From DASUAS01 sp963841415 (lineage in GTDB: Bacteria; Actinomycetota; Acidimicrobiia; IMCC26256; DASPTH01), in assembly GCA_963841415.1 (NCBI GenBank), contig CAWJCN010000003.1, positions 930,001 through 994,000 on the forward strand: a stretch of DNA of 64,000 bases, read 5' to 3'. The first letter of the stretch is position 1. Every line of letters starts with the position of its first letter. Made by a program: the position numbers and the translations under genes. Shown in pieces: positions 62,207 to 64,000 of the stretch. The notes beneath the pieces were generated by a model that saw only the letters and a program-made list of their open reading frames with translations, was not told the origin of the DNA and searched no databases.

Positions 62207-63586
62207 ATGTCGAGATGCTCGCTACTGCTCCCAGAGGCCCGCGTTGCGACCGTGGCCGACTACCTCGACGCCGGCGGCGGACGAGGTCTCGAGCGTGCAC
62301 GGGACCTCGGCGCCGATGGCGTGATCGACGAGCTCCGCAGGTCGGGGCTCCGGGGGCGGGGAGGTGCGGGTTTCCCGACGTGGAGGAAGTGGCGCTCGGT
62401 GCGGGACGCACGTGGGTCCACCAAATACGTCGTGGGCAACGGCGCGGAAGGCGAGCCGGGCACCTTCAAGGACCGGGCGATCATGCGCGCCAACCCGTAC
62501 CAGGTCGTCGAGGGGCTGGCGGTGGCGGCCCTCGCGATCGGGGCGGTCGAGGTGTTCATCGCCCTGAAGGCGAGCTTCGCGCGCGAACGCGACGCGCTGA
62601 TTCGTGCCGCACAAGAGCTCGAGGCCGTCGGGCTGCTCCCCGACCTGACGCTCACGATGGTGAGCGGACCGGAGGAGTACCTCTTCGGTGAAGAGTCCGC
62701 GCTCCTGGAAGTGATCGAAGGTCGCGACCCGCTCCCTCGCCAACTCCCGCCGTACCTGCACGGGCTCTTCGCCACGTCGCCGCAGCTCGGCTGGCACTCT
62801 CACGAGCCCGAGCGCGGCCACGATCGGGGCGACGAGTCGAACCCGACGCTCGTCAACAACGTCGAGACGGTCGCGAACGTGGGGCACATCCTCGCTCGCG
62901 GCGCCGAGTGGTTCCGGTCGATGGGAACCCGACGATCGCCGGGCACCGTGGTGGCGACGGTCGTCGGCGACGTCACCAGTCCCGGCGTCATCGAGGTCGA
63001 GCTCGGGACGCCGTTGCGGGAGGTCATCGAAGCGTGCGGGGGAGTCGCGCCTGGACGCTCGGTCAAGGCCGTGTTCTCCGGCGTCACGAATCCCGTCCTC
63101 CGCGGTTCCGCGATCGACGTGGCGCTCGCGCACGAACCAATGGCACGAGCCGGCAGCGGCATGGGTGCGGCGGGGTTCATCGTGTACGACGACACTGCGT
63201 GCATGATCGAGGTGGCGCACACGTTCGCCCAGTTCCTCTGGGTCGAATCATGCGGGCAATGTCAGGCCTGCAAGCTCGGCACCGGGCGACTCGCGGACGC
63301 GTTGCGACACCTCGGCGATCCGAGCGCCCCGCATGCGCTGGCGACACTCCATCGACGGCTCAGAACCGTCGCCGATGGGAACCGCTGCTTCTTGCCGGTC
63401 GAGGCGCAACAGGTGATCGGGAGCGTGCTCCGAACGTTCCCCGACGACGCCGTCGCCCACCTCGAAGGGAGGTGCGCGTCGCACCGCGACATCGTGCTCC
63501 CCAAGATCTCCGATCTCGAAGCCGGCGTCGTCGTCTACGACGACCACCAAGCGTTCAAGCGGCCCGACTGGACCTACGCCGCATGA
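62207..63586 (+). CDS. NuoF-like NADH:acceptor oxidoreductase subunit (FMN, [4Fe-4S])
   Basis: The 459-residue protein matches the 51-kDa flavoprotein of complex I and related hydrogenase or formate dehydrogenase subunits. SGLRGRGGAGFPTWRKW, NGAEGEPGTFKDRAIMRANP and GEESALLEVIEGRDPLPRQL bind FMN and NADH. An SLBB segment (PGVIEVELGTPLREVIEACG) follows, and ESCGQCQACKLGTGR plus RCFLPVEAQ hold the [4Fe-4S] cysteines. NuoE and NuoG partners are absent, so it is not part of a full complex I here. It may pass electrons from NADH to the Rieske/cupredoxin chain or to a soluble partner. Ribosome site AGGAGGTCG. Confidence 0.85.
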   Translation: MSRCSLLLPEARVATVADYLDAGGGRGLERARDLGADGVIDELRRSGLRGRGGAGFPTWRKWRSVRDARGSTKYVVGNGAEGEPGTFKDRAIMRANPYQVVEGLAVAALAIGAVEVFIALKASFARERDALIRAAQELEAVGLLPDLTLTMVSGPEEYLFGEESALLEVIEGRDPLPRQLPPYLHGLFATSPQLGWHSHEPERGHDRGDESNPTLVNNVETVANVGHILARGAEWFRSMGTRRSPGTVVATVVGDVTSPGVIEVELGTPLREVIEACGGVAPGRSVKAVFSGVTNPVLRGSAIDVALAHEPMARAGSGMGAAGFIVYDDTACMIEVAHTFAQFLWVESCGQCQACKLGTGRLADALRHLGDPSAPHALATLHRRLRTVADGNRCFLPVEAQQVIGSVLRTFPDDAVAHLEGRCASHRDIVLPKISDLEAGVVVYDDHQAFKRPDWTYAA

Positions 63587-63626
63587 TGAGCTGCCGGGTC
63601 ACCCAGCGGACCTGATACGTGGCGGG

Positions 63627-63632
63627 TACACT
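63627..63632 (+). promoter_or_regulatory. -10 element of leaderless MarR gene
   Basis: TACACT lies 8 bases before the ATG at 63641, with no ribosome site. Confidence 0.5.
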
Positions 63633-63640
63633 GTTTGCCC

Positions 63641-64000
63641 ATGCCAACGATCACCACTGCTGAACGTGGCAACGAGGCGGACGATGTCGACGGCGTGACC
63701 GAAGCCTTGCTGCGAGCGTCGCGTGCGCTCGTCGCGGTCGCGGCTCGGTCGCTCGCGGCCGTGGACTCGGACGTCACGCTGCCCCAGTACCGCGCGATGG
63801 TGGTGTTGCGGACCGAGGGGCCTCAGAACCTGGGTCAGTTGGCGGACGCGCTCGGGATTCACAGCTCCAGTGCGACTCGTCTCTGCGACCGACTCGTCGC
63901 GAAGAAGTTGATCGACCGCCAGACGGGACCGTCCGACCGGCGGGAGATCACCCTTGCGCTCACCACTGCGGGTCGGCGCATGGTCGATCGCGTCACCCAG
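63641..64000 (+). CDS. MarR-family transcriptional regulator (cut by window end)
   Basis: The frame is open to the end of the window, giving 120 residues: TEALLRASRALVAVAARSLA, LPQYRAMVVLRTEGPQNLGQ, LADALGIHSSSATRLCDRLV, KKLIDRQTGPSDRREITLAL and TTAGRRMVDRVTQ. The winged-helix DNA-binding core and the wing (D-R-R-E) are complete; only the last dimerisation helix is missing. Such regulators respond to phenolic or oxidative signals. The gene starts 54 bases after the NuoF-like gene. Confidence 0.88.
   Translation, partial: MPTITTAERGNEADDVDGVTEALLRASRALVAVAARSLAAVDSDVTLPQYRAMVVLRTEGPQNLGQLADALGIHSSSATRLCDRLVAKKLIDRQTGPSDRREITLALTTAGRRMVDRVTQ

Overview
The window is a very GC-rich chromosomal segment with dense operons. 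It suggests an actinobacterium (Actinomycetota), probably outside the mycolic-acid group and perhaps Acidimicrobiia-like. The phylum follows from coenzyme F420 genes, a mycothiol-type enzyme, DUF3052, LytR-CpsA-Psr ligases and gene order. The class is a guess. The order of LCP, rmlD, wbbL, sugar-1-P nucleotidyltransferase, fbiB/fbiA, phosphomannomutase, SIS isomerase, ahcY, comF, hpf and secA matches, from memory, the Mycobacterium tuberculosis Rv3267 to Rv3240c neighbourhood. whiB2 and mtrAB-lpqB are absent, and extra membrane glycosyltransferase-like genes are present.

Layout. 1-2.6 kb: end of birA, then pabB-pabC (p-aminobenzoate). 2.6-13.2 kb: cell-surface polysaccharide genes, with two tandem LCP ligases, rmlD, ugd, a UDP-xylose synthase, two GT2 enzymes, a sugar nucleotidyltransferase and an epimerase. 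13.2-15.2 kb: a frameshifted GMC oxidoreductase with its Tat-signal partner. 15.2-17.6 kb: F420 genes (nitroreductase, cofE, cofD). 17.7-31.7 kb: an 1,101-residue GT2/membrane protein with a DUF5719-like partner, a thioredoxin-like protein, ftsH, a CAAX protease, a Zn-ribbon protein, an 886-residue membrane protein, phosphomannomutase, a Trm112-like protein and a SIS isomerase. 31.8-45.1 kb: Eis-like acetyltransferase, IS remnant, ahcY, comF, hpf, a DUF2079 protein, secA, prfB, ftsE, ftsX and an EnvC-like M23 hydrolase. 45.1-53.9 kb: peroxiredoxin, DUF3052, SRAP, mycothiol-type enzyme, F420-dependent LLM enzyme, asnB joined to a CofE-like domain, DUF72 and a HAD hydrolase. 54.1-57.3 kb: TetR, an MBL hydrolase and a flavin monooxygenase. 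57.6-64 kb: an accessory electron-transfer and stress island (Rieske, cupredoxin, two UspA, TetR, DsbA-like, NuoF-like, and a MarR gene cut by the window end).

Three signals run through the window. First, at least seventeen genes have a TANNNT -10 hexamer 6-10 bases before the start codon and no ribosome binding site, which is the signature of leaderless transcription. Second, a dispersed repeat of about 110 bp (17529-17638 and 35921-36032, with a deleted copy at 45063-45122) shares a hairpin-plus-tail core with shorter copies at gene junctions. Third, single-base frameshifts interrupt four otherwise well-conserved genes, pointing to residual sequencing indels or recent decay.

Decayed pieces are also visible: an IS transposase tail, a sulfotransferase fragment with an in-frame stop, the end of a molybdopterin oxidoreductase and a possible aldolase fragment. 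I saw no rRNA, tRNA or CRISPR array.
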